This document shows, in pieces, positions 1-7,079 of a stretch of 7,401 nucleotides of DNA (its first letter is position 1; each line of letters opens with the position of its first letter). The translations under genes and the position numbers were made by a program. Source of the DNA: Gemmatimonadota bacterium (lineage in GTDB: Bacteria; Gemmatimonadota; Gemmatimonadetes; Longimicrobiales; Longimicrobiaceae). The stretch is from assembly GCA_019240375.1 (NCBI GenBank), contig JAFAYN010000448.1, positions 1-7,401 of the forward strand, written 5' to 3'. A model generated the notes under the pieces. The model was not told the DNA's origin and did not search any database. It saw only the letters and a program-made list of their open reading frames with translations.

Positions 1-1470
1 CCCGTTTCCCGCGAGTTCCTGTTCGACACCGAGACCGCGGTGTCCGCCTACCACAAGCTGGCCCGCCCGCCCTTCGGCTTCCTGCTGGAGTCGGTGGTGG
101 GCGGCGAGCGGTGGGCGCGCTACACCTTTCTGGGGAGCGAGCCGCGCTCCGCGTGGCGACTGGTGGGGGACCGGATCGACCGCTGGACCCCGGACGGGGG
201 GTGGACGGTGGGGGAGCGCTCGTCCGACCCGCTCGCCGACTTCGAGCACCTCCTGGCGCGCCACACCCCGGCCGAGGTGCCGGGGCTCCCGCGCTTCTGG
301 GGCGGGGCGGTGGGCTTCTTCGGCTACGACGTGATCCGGCACATCGAGCGCCTCTCCGACACCCACACCGAAGGGCTCGACGTCCCCACCGCGCTCTTCA
401 TGCTCACCGGGGTGGTGGTGGCGGTGGACAACCTGTTCGGGCGGGCGCGCGCCGTGGTGGCGGTGGAGACCGGTGATGCCGACGAGGCGGAGCTGCGCCG
501 CCGCTACGACGCCGCCCACGCCGAGATCGAGGAGACCATCCGGCGCATCCGCGAGGGGGTGGGGCCGCACCCGCTGGCGGTCGCGAGCCCGGCCACGCAC
601 GACCCCGCCTTCCGCAGCACCGTCTCGCGCGACGAGTTCGAGGAGGGAGTCCGGCGCGTGCAGGAGTACATCCGCGCGGGCGACGCCTTCCAGGTGGTGC
701 TGTCGCAGCGCCTCTCCCTCCCGCTGCAGGTGGAGCCCTTCGACCTGTACCGCGCGCTCCGCACCCTGAACCCCTCGCCTTACCTCTTCTACCTGGAGCT
801 GGACGGCTTCCAGCTGGTGGGCTCCTCGCCCGAGGTGATGGTGCGGCTGGAGGACGGGCGGGTCACCGTCCGCCCGATCGCGGGGACGCGCCGGCGCGGC
901 GGGAGCCCCGAGGAGGACGCCGTCCTCGCCGCCGACCTCCTGGCCGACGACAAGGAGCGCGCGGAGCACCTGATGCTCCTGGACCTGGGGCGCAACGACG
1001 TGGGTCGCGTCGCCCGGTACGGGACGGTGCGGGTCGCCCAGCGCATGGTCGTCGAGAAGTACTCCCACGTCCTGCACCTGGTCTCCACCGTCGAAGGGGA
1101 GCTGCGCGAAGGGCTTTCCGCCATGGACGTGTTCCGCGCCTCCTTTCCCGCGGGAACCGTTTCGGGGGCCCCGAAGGTTCGTGCCATGGAGATCATCGAC
1201 GAGCTGGAGCCGGCGCGGCGCGGGCCCTATGCCGGGGCGGTGGGGTACTTCGCGCACGGCGGGCACACCATGGACACCGCCATCGCCATCCGCACCGTGG
1301 TCGCCCGCGGCGGCGAGGCGCACGTCCAGGCGGGGGCGGGGGTGGTCGCCGACTCCGTTCCCGCCGCCGAGTACGAGGAAACGCTCAACAAGGCCCGGGC
1401 GCTGCTGCGGGCCATGCAGATGGTGGCCCCGGAAGATCCCTCCTCCACCGGTCCCGATACCCCGTCTTAA
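1..1470 (+). CDS. trpE: Anthranilate synthase component I (TrpE), 5'-truncated by window edge
   Basis: TrpE converts chorismate and ammonia (or glutamine through TrpG) to anthranilate, the first committed step of tryptophan synthesis, in the cytoplasm. The reading frame is open from base 1 and the first residues (PVSREFLFDTET) already look like TrpE, so the GTG at 40 is not the start; probably 10-30 residues are missing. Of 489 visible residues, about 1-150 form the N-terminal domain, with the LLES tryptophan-binding motif at 28-31 that mediates feedback inhibition in known TrpEs. About 205-465 form the chorismate-binding domain: PIAGT (292-296), LDLGRND (327-333), FPAGTVSGAPK (382-392), GAGVVADS (445-452) and EYEETLNKA (457-465). 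The LLES motif and the GAGVVADS ending favour TrpE over PabB or isochorismate synthases. The last 15 or so residues are a low-complexity tail. No trpG follows, so the amidotransferase must be encoded upstream or elsewhere. No terminator is visible after the stop. Confidence 0.95.
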   Translation, partial: PVSREFLFDTETAVSAYHKLARPPFGFLLESVVGGERWARYTFLGSEPRSAWRLVGDRIDRWTPDGGWTVGERSSDPLADFEHLLARHTPAEVPGLPRFWGGAVGFFGYDVIRHIERLSDTHTEGLDVPTALFMLTGVVVAVDNLFGRARAVVAVETGDADEAELRRRYDAAHAEIEETIRRIREGVGPHPLAVASPATHDPAFRSTVSRDEFEEGVRRVQEYIRAGDAFQVVLSQRLSLPLQVEPFDLYRALRTLNPSPYLFYLELDGFQLVGSSPEVMVRLEDGRVTVRPIAGTRRRGGSPEEDAVLAADLLADDKERAEHLMLLDLGRNDVGRVARYGTVRVAQRMVVEKYSHVLHLVSTVEGELREGLSAMDVFRASFPAGTVSGAPKVRAMEIIDELEPARRGPYAGAVGYFAHGGHTMDTAIAIRTVVARGGEAHVQAGAGVVADSVPAAEYEETLNKARALLRAMQMVAPEDPSSTGPDTPS

Positions 1471-1489
1471 CCAGATCCTAACCAAATCT
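1468..1489 (+). repeat. 11-bp tandem direct repeat abutting the -35 box
   Basis: Two adjacent copies, TAACCAGATCC (1468-1478) and TAACCAAATCT (1479-1489), differ at two of eleven positions. The first copy contains the trpE stop codon and the second ends on the first base of TTGACA. Direct repeats with an 11-bp (one-turn) period next to -35 are how OmpR/PhoB-type response regulators bind DNA, so this is a candidate activator or repressor site. That role is inference; only the repeat is seen. Confidence 0.4.
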
Positions 1490-1517
1490 TGACACGGGGG
1501 AGCGCGCGCTCTATATG
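1489..1517 (+). promoter_or_regulatory. Sigma70-type promoter for the SusCD cassette
   Basis: A perfect TTGACA (-35, 1489-1494) is followed after exactly 17 bp by TATATG (-10, 1512-1517; four of six consensus bases, including TATA). It lies just after the trpE stop codon, in the only gene-free stretch before the transporter gene, on the right strand. The expected transcript start is about 1523-1526, giving a leader of roughly 280 nt before the ATG at 1807. The match is to the E. coli-type consensus, not to the TTTG-type Bacteroidota promoter. Confidence 0.75.
1500..1511. promoter_or_regulatory. Perfect 12-bp palindrome inside the promoter spacer (candidate operator)
   Basis: GAGCGCGCGCTC is a perfect inverted repeat and occupies the last 12 of the 17 spacer bases, touching the -10 box. 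A dimeric regulator bound here would sit under RNA polymerase. The alternating GC run could also affect DNA shape. Such a palindrome can arise by chance in GC-rich DNA, so function is inferred from its placement only. Confidence 0.35.
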
Positions 1518-1803
1518 TAGCCGCGGACTCTCCAAATCCCCGCTCGTCATCTCCTGTCCGAAATCCTCCGGAGGGAGGCGAGCGGGCGTCCAATCCTTCC
1601 TTTCAGTAGACATTCGGCTCGGTTCGTAGCCATTCAATCCCGAATCCCGCTCCACCCTTCTCTGTCACTTCAACGGAAAGGAGGCGCCCGAAGTCAACCG
1701 CACGTCAGCAGAAATTCCGGGTCGCTCCGCCGGTGCACTCTCCTGGCCACGAGCCCGGACCGGTCTGGTCGGTTTACTCAACCGCGGCAACCAAGGAGAA
1801 ACA
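1518..1803 (+). promoter_or_regulatory. Gene-free 5' leader of the transporter gene, with predicted stem
   Basis: This stretch lies between the -10 box and the transporter start and has no convincing open frame. It is visibly less GC-rich than the flanking genes. CCCGCTCG (1539-1546) is exactly complementary to CGAGCGGG (1579-1586), closing a 32-nt interior in which CTCC (1551-1554) can pair with GGAG (1574-1577). A second weaker pairing is ATTCGG (1612-1617) with CCGAAT (1640-1645), and GGCT/AGCC (1616-1619/1628-1631) competes with it. I recognise no known riboswitch class. It may simply be an mRNA-stabilising leader. Confidence 0.45.
1793..1798 (+). promoter_or_regulatory. Ribosome binding site AAGGAG deciding the transporter start
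   Basis: AAGGAG lies 8 bases before the ATG at 1807 and 5 before an in-frame GTG at 1804. The spacing and codon type favour ATG 1807; starting at GTG would add only one residue. Confidence 0.8.
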
Positions 1804-1806
1804 GTG

Positions 1807-4800
1807 ATGAAGAACTTTCGTTGGCTACTGGCGATCTGCCTCGCGGTAGCCCTCGCCCCCATGTCGCTGCTGGCGCAGGAGCCGGTGTCGATCACGGGGC
1901 GGGTGACCCGCGACAACGGGTCTCCGGCGCCCACCGTGAGCGTCCGTATCCCGGCGCTCAGCGTGGGCACGGTGACGGGTGAGGACGGGGCGTACCGGCT
2001 GATCGTGCCGGGCGCCCGGGTGCGCTCCGGGCAGCAGGTGCAGATCGTCGCCTCGCAGGTGGGGCTCGCGTCGCAGTCGCGGACGATCACCCTCACCTCT
2101 GGCGCCAGCCTGACGCAGAACTTCCAGCTCTCGGCCGACGCGCTGCAGCTGGAAGCGCTGGTGGTGACGGGCGCCGGGACGGAGAGCCGCGTCGAGGCGC
2201 TGGGGACCGCGCGCGCCGCCGTTTCCGGCGAGGAGATCCAGCGCGCGGGCGAGACCAACGTGGTGCAGGCGCTCGGTGGGCGCGTGCCGAACGTGATCAC
2301 CTCGCAGGCGGGCGGTGAAGCCGGCGCCGGGACCTCGATCCGCCTCCGCGGCGTGACGACGCTCTCCGGGACCGGGCAGCCCCTGTTCGTGGTGGACGGC
2401 GTCCCCGTGAACAACAACACCCGCGCCATCGGCGCCGGGCCGGGGCAGTCCGGGTCGCCGCTCGGCGGCTACGCCACGGCAAACCCGATGGAAGCCTTCA
2501 ACCCCGAGGACGTGGAGTCGGTCGAGATCCTCAAGGGGCCGGCCGCCACCTCCATCTACGGCGCCAGCGCCGGGGCGGGCGGGGCCATCCTGATCACCAC
2601 CAAGCGCGGCCGTCCGGGACGGACTACCTACTCGCTCAAGTCGTCCTTCCAGAGCGACGAGCCGGTCCATCTGGTCGAGACCCAGCAGCGCTTCGGAGTA
2701 GGGACCGGTGGCAAGGCGCCGACCTGCGTCACGGGCGGGCCGACCAACTGCTTCCTGAGCGCCGGCTTCTTCAGCTTCGGGCCGGAGCTCACCGGCATCC
2801 CGACGTACGACCACATCGCCGAGCTGTACGAGACCGGCCACGCGTACGACAACAACCTGTCGATCTCGGGCGGGAGCGAGCGCACCACCTTCTACCTCTC
2901 GCTCTCCAGCTTCAACCAGAACGGCTTCATCTCGGGCGACGGCGACAAGTACAACCGGTACACCTTCCGCCTGAATGGGAGCCACCGGCTGCGGGAGAAC
3001 TTCAACATCGGCGGGAACGTCTCCTACGCGCAGACCAACGGCTCCTTCCTGGAGCGCGGGAACAGCACCAACGGGACGCTGCTCAGCGGGCTGCGCACTC
3101 CGGCCGAGTTCAACAACCAGCAGTACCTGGATCCGAACACCGGGCTGCACCGGAGCTTCCGCTTCCCCAACCCGGGCCCGACCGCGCTGATCGCGAACCG
3201 CGGCTACGACAACCCGTTCTTCGTCATCAACAACACGAAGAACCTGGGCCAGGTGGGCCGCACCACGGGGAACGTATTCCTCGACTGGCGCCCCATCACC
3301 TGGCTGAACGTCCGGTACAACCTGGGCGTGGACTACGCCAGCGATGACCGCACGGCTGGGTACCCGGTGTCCAGCTCCGGTGAGGCGAGCGGCGGGATGG
3401 TGACGCGCTGGCAGTTCTACGACCGGGTGATCGACCACAACCTGGTGGCCAACGCCGACTACTCGCTGGGGAAGAACCTGTCCGGCACCTTCAGCGTCGG
3501 GCAGAACCTGAACGAGACCTACTTCCGCCAGGTCTACGTGGTCGGCCGGCAGCTGATCGCGCCGCAGCCGTTCAAGCTGGCCAACACCGTGACCCGCGAC
3601 GTTCCGACCGACGCCGAGCAGCGCGGCCGGCTGGAAGGGTACTTCGGGCAGGGGACGCTGAACGTGGCCGACCAGCTCTTCCTGACGGCCGGCATCCGCA
3701 ACGACGGCTCCTCGCGCTTCGGGACCAAGACGAACCGCGCCTGGTACCCCCGCGCGCAGGCCGCCTGGACCTTCACCCGCACGCTCGGGCTCCCGGAGAA
3801 CGTCCTGACGCTGGGCAAGGCCCGCTTCGCCTACGGCGAGAGCGGCCAGCAGCCCAACTTCTACCTGCTGCAGGACGTGTTCAGCAACACCGCCGTCTCG
3901 GACTTCAGCCCGGGCTCAGCGCTCGCGACCACCCTGGGTGGCGTGGGCGGCCTGTACACCTCGGGAACGAAGGGGAACGAGGCGATCGAGCCGGAGCGTG
4001 TCCGCGAGACCGAGATGGGGATCGACCTCGGCTTCTTCGACGGCCGGGCCGACCTGAGCGTGACCAACTACCGGCAGCACGCGACGGGCGTGATCTTCTC
4101 GATCCCGCTCGCTCCGTCCACCGGCTTCAACAGCCAGTCCCGCAACGCGGCCGAGATCCGGAACCGCGGCTGGGAGGCGACGGTGAACTTCCGCCCGCTG
4201 CAGACGCGGAACTACACCTTCGACGTGGGCCTCAACTGGGCCCGCAACCGGAACAACGTGGTCAGCCTGGGCGACTCCCTGACCACCTCGGTCGGGTACA
4301 GCTCGTCGTTCACCGGCCGCACCACCAACGCCGTGGTCGGCTACCCGGTCGGCGTGTTCCGCGGGACCGACTTCGCTCGCTGCGGTCGCGGGCTGAAGAC
4401 GATCGGCACCAACAACATCGAGGCGGCCTGCGCCGGCGCTCCGGACGGGGCGCTGTACATCGGGGCCGACGGCCTCCCGGTGGTGGACGCCACCGACCGC
4501 GTCATCGGCGATCCGAACCCGGACTGGACCGGCGGCCTGAACGCCGAGGTCGGGATCCGCGGCCTGCGCCTGAGCGCGCTGCTGGAAACCCGCCAGGGCG
4601 GGCTGGTGCAGAACATGACCCGCGCCTCCATGTACGGCTTCGGCACGCACAAGGACACGGAGATCCGCGGTCAGCAGCGGACCTTCGGCACCGACTTCTT
4701 CCCGGGCGCCGTGGTGGGTCCGGGCGCCGGCAAGGTCGTCACCATCGGCGAGGGGTGGTTCACCGGCGTCGGCGGGATCAACGGCCCGGCCGCGCAGTTC

Positions 4801-5058
4801 GAGGAGGACGGCTCCTTCACCCGTCTCCGCGAGGTCGCCCTCGCCTACACCTTCCGCCAGCCCTGGGTGCGCCGTACGGTCGGCTTCAGCGCCATCGACC
4901 TGCGCGTCGCCGGTCGCAACCTGGCGCTGTGGACGGACTACAGCGGCTTCGACCCCGAGGTCAACGTGGGCGGCGCCGCGGCGGGGAACCGGGGGATCGA
5001 CTGGTTCGTCAACCCGACCGCCCGCTCGCTGGTCTTCTCCGTCGGGCTCAACTACTAA
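1807..5058 (+). CDS. SusC/RagA-family TonB-linked outer membrane transporter
   Basis: This 1083-residue protein is a TonB-dependent outer-membrane channel that should import an oligomeric nutrient together with the lipoprotein encoded next to it. It has a signal peptide (1-23, cut at LLA/Q). A carboxypeptidase-D-like N-terminal extension (about 27-110, ITGRVTRDNGSP...GAYRL) follows, then a TonB-box-like segment LEALVVTG (115-122). The plug domain (to about 268) contains the family signature QPLFVVDGVPVNN and FNPEDVESVEILKGPAATSIYG, ending ILITTKRG (261-268). The remainder is the barrel, with the typical late motif GRNLALWTDYSGFDPEVN and a terminal aromatic strand, VFSVGLNY, that acts as the barrel-assembly signal in this class. 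The length is normal for the family. Two cysteine pairs, 307/315 and 859/875, are unusual. The substrate cannot be deduced: no degradative enzyme is adjacent, so starch should not be assumed despite the family name. Confidence 0.95.
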   Translation: MKNFRWLLAICLAVALAPMSLLAQEPVSITGRVTRDNGSPAPTVSVRIPALSVGTVTGEDGAYRLIVPGARVRSGQQVQIVASQVGLASQSRTITLTSGASLTQNFQLSADALQLEALVVTGAGTESRVEALGTARAAVSGEEIQRAGETNVVQALGGRVPNVITSQAGGEAGAGTSIRLRGVTTLSGTGQPLFVVDGVPVNNNTRAIGAGPGQSGSPLGGYATANPMEAFNPEDVESVEILKGPAATSIYGASAGAGGAILITTKRGRPGRTTYSLKSSFQSDEPVHLVETQQRFGVGTGGKAPTCVTGGPTNCFLSAGFFSFGPELTGIPTYDHIAELYETGHAYDNNLSISGGSERTTFYLSLSSFNQNGFISGDGDKYNRYTFRLNGSHRLRENFNIGGNVSYAQTNGSFLERGNSTNGTLLSGLRTPAEFNNQQYLDPNTGLHRSFRFPNPGPTALIANRGYDNPFFVINNTKNLGQVGRTTGNVFLDWRPITWLNVRYNLGVDYASDDRTAGYPVSSSGEASGGMVTRWQFYDRVIDHNLVANADYSLGKNLSGTFSVGQNLNETYFRQVYVVGRQLIAPQPFKLANTVTRDVPTDAEQRGRLEGYFGQGTLNVADQLFLTAGIRNDGSSRFGTKTNRAWYPRAQAAWTFTRTLGLPENVLTLGKARFAYGESGQQPNFYLLQDVFSNTAVSDFSPGSALATTLGGVGGLYTSGTKGNEAIEPERVRETEMGIDLGFFDGRADLSVTNYRQHATGVIFSIPLAPSTGFNSQSRNAAEIRNRGWEATVNFRPLQTRNYTFDVGLNWARNRNNVVSLGDSLTTSVGYSSSFTGRTTNAVVGYPVGVFRGTDFARCGRGLKTIGTNNIEAACAGAPDGALYIGADGLPVVDATDRVIGDPNPDWTGGLNAEVGIRGLRLSALLETRQGGLVQNMTRASMYGFGTHKDTEIRGQQRTFGTDFFPGAVVGPGAGKVVTIGEGWFTGVGGINGPAAQFEEDGSFTRLREVALAYTFRQPWVRRTVGFSAIDLRVAGRNLALWTDYSGFDPEVNVGGAAAGNRGIDWFVNPTARSLVFSVGLNY

Positions 5059-5075
5059 ACGGGATCAGGTGATCG

Positions 5076-6485
5076 ATGCTTAGATCGAAGAAAGTAGCGG
5101 GAGCCCTCGCCCTGACGCTGGGACTGGTCGGGTGCGACAGCTTCCTCACGGGTCCCGGAGTGTCCGAGAACCCGAACTCGGCGGTGACGGTGACCCCGAA
5201 CCAGCTCTTCGTGGCCATGCAGGCCACCCAGTTCGTGCAGAACGAGGGGCAGCTGGCGCGGACGGCGGCGATGTACGTGCAGCAGCTGTCCGGCACCTTC
5301 AACCAGCAGCTGGCGTACGGGAGCCAGTACCAGATGGGCGAGCAGGAGTTCATCGCCTGGTGGGCGGACATCTACACCGGCGGTGGGCTGGTGGACCTGC
5401 GCAAGATCCAGGCGGCCGCCAGGGCCGCGAACGTGAACGACCCCCGACTGGAGGGGATGGCCAAGGTGTGGGAGGCATTCGTGATGGGGATGGCGGCGTC
5501 GGAGTGGGGTGACATCCCCTACCGCGAGGCGCTGGGCGACAACCCGGCCCCCCACCTCGACCCGCAGCAGCAGGTGTACGACGACGTCCAGAAGGTGCTG
5601 GACGACGCCATCGTGCTGCTCGGCAGCTCCACGGCCCCGGGCCCCGGGGTGGCGGAGTCGGACCTGGTGTACGGCGCCAACGCCGGACGCTGGATCCGGC
5701 TGGCCTACACCCTCAAGGCGCGCTTCTACCTGCACACCGCCGAGAAGGTGGGGCAGTCGGCGTACCAGGCCGCGCTCGACAACGCGCAGAAGGGGATCAA
5801 CGAGGCCCCGGCCACGCTGGACGAGGCCATGCACGGCCAGGCGGCCGGCGACTTCCGCTCGCGGCACGACAACGAGCTGGAAAAGGCCAACATCTGGGCA
5901 CAGTTCCTCAAGGCGCGCCAGGACATGGTGGCCGGGAAGTACATGGTCGACCTGCTGTCGGCCCGCAAGGACCCGCGGCTCGCCGCGTACTTCGACCCGG
6001 CGTCGGACGGCGTGTACCGCGGCGCGGACCAGTTCGGCCGCACCCTCAGCCAGCCGATGTCGGAGGTGGACAACCCCACCCGTCGGGCGTTCACCTTCCG
6101 CCAGCCGATGGTGACCTGGTCGGAGAACGAGCTGATCAAGGCGGAAGCCCTGTTCCAGCTCGGGCGGAACCCCGAGGCGCTCACGGCGGTCAACAACGTG
6201 CGCGGCAAGCTCGGACTGTCGGCCCTCGCGGGGCCGGTCACCCTGGCCCAGATCATGGAAGAGAAGTACATCGCTCTCTACCAGAACGTCGAGGCCTGGA
6301 ACGACTACAAGCGCACCTGCCTTCCGAAGCTGACGCCGGGCGGCCCCAGCGCCGTTTACACGCCGGCCAAGGAGATCCCGCGGCGGTTCGTGTACAGCCG
6401 CACGGAGCGCCTCAACAACCCCAACCTGCCGCTGCCGAACAACGCGCCGGCGAACAACTGGAACGACCCGAACGCCTGCACCTGA
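5076..6485 (+). CDS. SusD/RagB-type outer-membrane substrate-binding lipoprotein
   Basis: This 469-residue partner of the SusC-like channel is expected to form a surface-exposed lid that captures substrate. The signal peptide ends in a lipobox, LVGC, with lipidated Cys20. The mature start (CDSFLTGPGVSENPNS) and the motifs SEWGDIPYREAL (142-153), LVYGANAGRWIRLAYTLKAR, TWSENELIKAEALFQLG (347-363), EAWNDYKRT (406-414) and IPRRFVY (434-440) match the SusD_2 branch of the superfamily, which has a TPR-like helical fold. It starts 17 nt after the channel gene stops, so the two are one operon. The start is supported by AGGTGA (5067-5072), though spacing to the ATG is short (3 nt). Oddities are Asp at +2 after the lipidated Cys, and Cys415 in place of the usual Gly in the 'RRTGxP' motif, possibly paired with Cys468. 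Ligand unknown. Confidence 0.93.
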   Translation: MLRSKKVAGALALTLGLVGCDSFLTGPGVSENPNSAVTVTPNQLFVAMQATQFVQNEGQLARTAAMYVQQLSGTFNQQLAYGSQYQMGEQEFIAWWADIYTGGGLVDLRKIQAAARAANVNDPRLEGMAKVWEAFVMGMAASEWGDIPYREALGDNPAPHLDPQQQVYDDVQKVLDDAIVLLGSSTAPGPGVAESDLVYGANAGRWIRLAYTLKARFYLHTAEKVGQSAYQAALDNAQKGINEAPATLDEAMHGQAAGDFRSRHDNELEKANIWAQFLKARQDMVAGKYMVDLLSARKDPRLAAYFDPASDGVYRGADQFGRTLSQPMSEVDNPTRRAFTFRQPMVTWSENELIKAEALFQLGRNPEALTAVNNVRGKLGLSALAGPVTLAQIMEEKYIALYQNVEAWNDYKRTCLPKLTPGGPSAVYTPAKEIPRRFVYSRTERLNNPNLPLPNNAPANNWNDPNACT

Positions 6486-6516
6486 CCCTCGTGGCCGGGT
6501 GAAGGAGACGTGAACG

Positions 6517-6556
6517 GCGGACGGTCCGGTGCCCTCGTGGGTGCCGGACCGTCCGC
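6517..6556 (+). other. Strong 18-pair hairpin between the SusD-like gene and the lipoprotein gene
   Basis: Thirteen perfect pairs (GCGGACGGTCCGG, 6517-6529, with 6544-6556) extend through two G-T wobbles and three C-G pairs to a TCGT loop (6535-6538). No T-tract follows, so it is not a standard intrinsic terminator. It may protect the 3' end of the susCD message, mark a processing point, or partly terminate, which would set lower expression of the downstream gene. It ends 32 bases before the next start codon and does not cover its ribosome-binding site. Confidence 0.6.
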
Positions 6557-6588
6557 GCGAGATTCATCGATCGTACACAGGGATCATC

Positions 6589-7050
6589 ATGCGCTTTGGA
6601 AGGATGCGCCGCCTGGGCGGAGCGATGCTGGCCGCGTCGCTCCTATCCGCCTGCTACACTCAGACCCCGGTGGGGACCGGGGCGGAGCCCGCGCCCAACG
6701 CCCACGTGGTGGTGCAGCTCACCGACTCGGGGGCGGCGGAGATGACCCGCTGGCTGGGTCCCGGCGTCGCCAGCGTGGAAGGGGACGTGGGCGCCGTGCG
6801 CGCGGACACGCTGGAACTGCTGGTGTCGAGCACCCAGCAGCGCAACGGGGAGCTGTCGCTCTGGAAGGGAGAGCCGGTGAGCTTTCCGCGCTCCGCGCTG
6901 GCCTCCGTATACGAGCGGCGGCTGAGCCGGAGCCGGTCGTACGCGCTGGTGGGAGCCTTCGTGGCGGGAGCGGTCATCGTGGGGCGGATCTTCGGACTCG
7001 GGACCACTTCCGACCCCCCCGGCGGCGGCGGGACCGTCCCCCAGCAGTAA
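6589..7050 (+). CDS. Small uncharacterised lipoprotein with C-terminal hydrophobic segment
   Basis: I do not recognise this 153-residue protein. It begins with basic residues and a signal sequence ending in a classic lipobox, LSAC, with Cys22 as the lipidation site. The mature part (about 36-115) alternates hydrophobic and polar residues like a small beta domain (HVVVQLTDSG, ADTLELLVSS, ELSLWKGEPVSFPRSAL). It is followed by a basic stretch, ERRLSRSRS, and a Gly/Ala-rich hydrophobic helix (119-137, glycines at 122, 127, 132, 136), then a Gly/Pro tail. Start choice: ATG 6589 has AGGGA at 6579-6583. An in-frame GTG at 6529 lies inside the hairpin and would spoil the signal peptide. It follows the susCD pair on the same strand and shares its terminator, so co-transcription is likely. 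It may help assemble or anchor the transporter, but that is only inferred from position. Confidence 0.8.
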   Translation: MRFGRMRRLGGAMLAASLLSACYTQTPVGTGAEPAPNAHVVVQLTDSGAAEMTRWLGPGVASVEGDVGAVRADTLELLVSSTQQRNGELSLWKGEPVSFPRSALASVYERRLSRSRSYALVGAFVAGAVIVGRIFGLGTTSDPPGGGGTVPQQ

Positions 7051-7079
7051 GCCCCGCCGGGACTTAGCAGAATCGGCCA

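Noticed and set aside
40..42. GTG as the trpE start codon
   Set aside because: The frame is open to base 1 and the residues before it match TrpE, so the gene is simply cut by the window edge.
1467..1655. 62-codon minus-strand frame in the trpE-susC gap
   Set aside because: It starts at GTG with its SD-like AGAAGG directly adjacent (no spacing), runs through the forward promoter, and the protein has no recognisable feature.
1665..2429. Minus-strand open frame (254 codons) covering the leader and the SusC N-terminus
   Set aside because: No known motif, biased composition, and it overlaps a clearly coding region on the other strand.
1825..3438. Long minus-strand open frame (537 codons) opposite the SusC-like gene
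   Set aside because: It is an antisense shadow of GC-rich coding DNA: the sense strand has full family motifs, while this translation is Arg/Gly/Ala/Val-rich with no recognisable domain.
5055..5867. Minus-strand frame (270 codons) opposite the SusD-like gene
   Set aside because: It is rich in Val, Arg, Leu and His with no domain, and is antisense to a clear SusD-like protein.
6529..6588. Upstream GTG start that would add 20 residues to the small lipoprotein
   Set aside because: It lies inside the hairpin stem, has no ribosome-binding site, and would place polar residues before the signal peptide.
6510..7067. GTG-started frame preceded by a good GAAGGAG (6501-6507)
   Set aside because: The SD is only 2 nt from the GTG, the frame runs through the hairpin and the lipoprotein gene out of frame, and its product is Arg/Gly-rich like a shadow. 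The real gene is the lipoprotein with lipobox at 6589.
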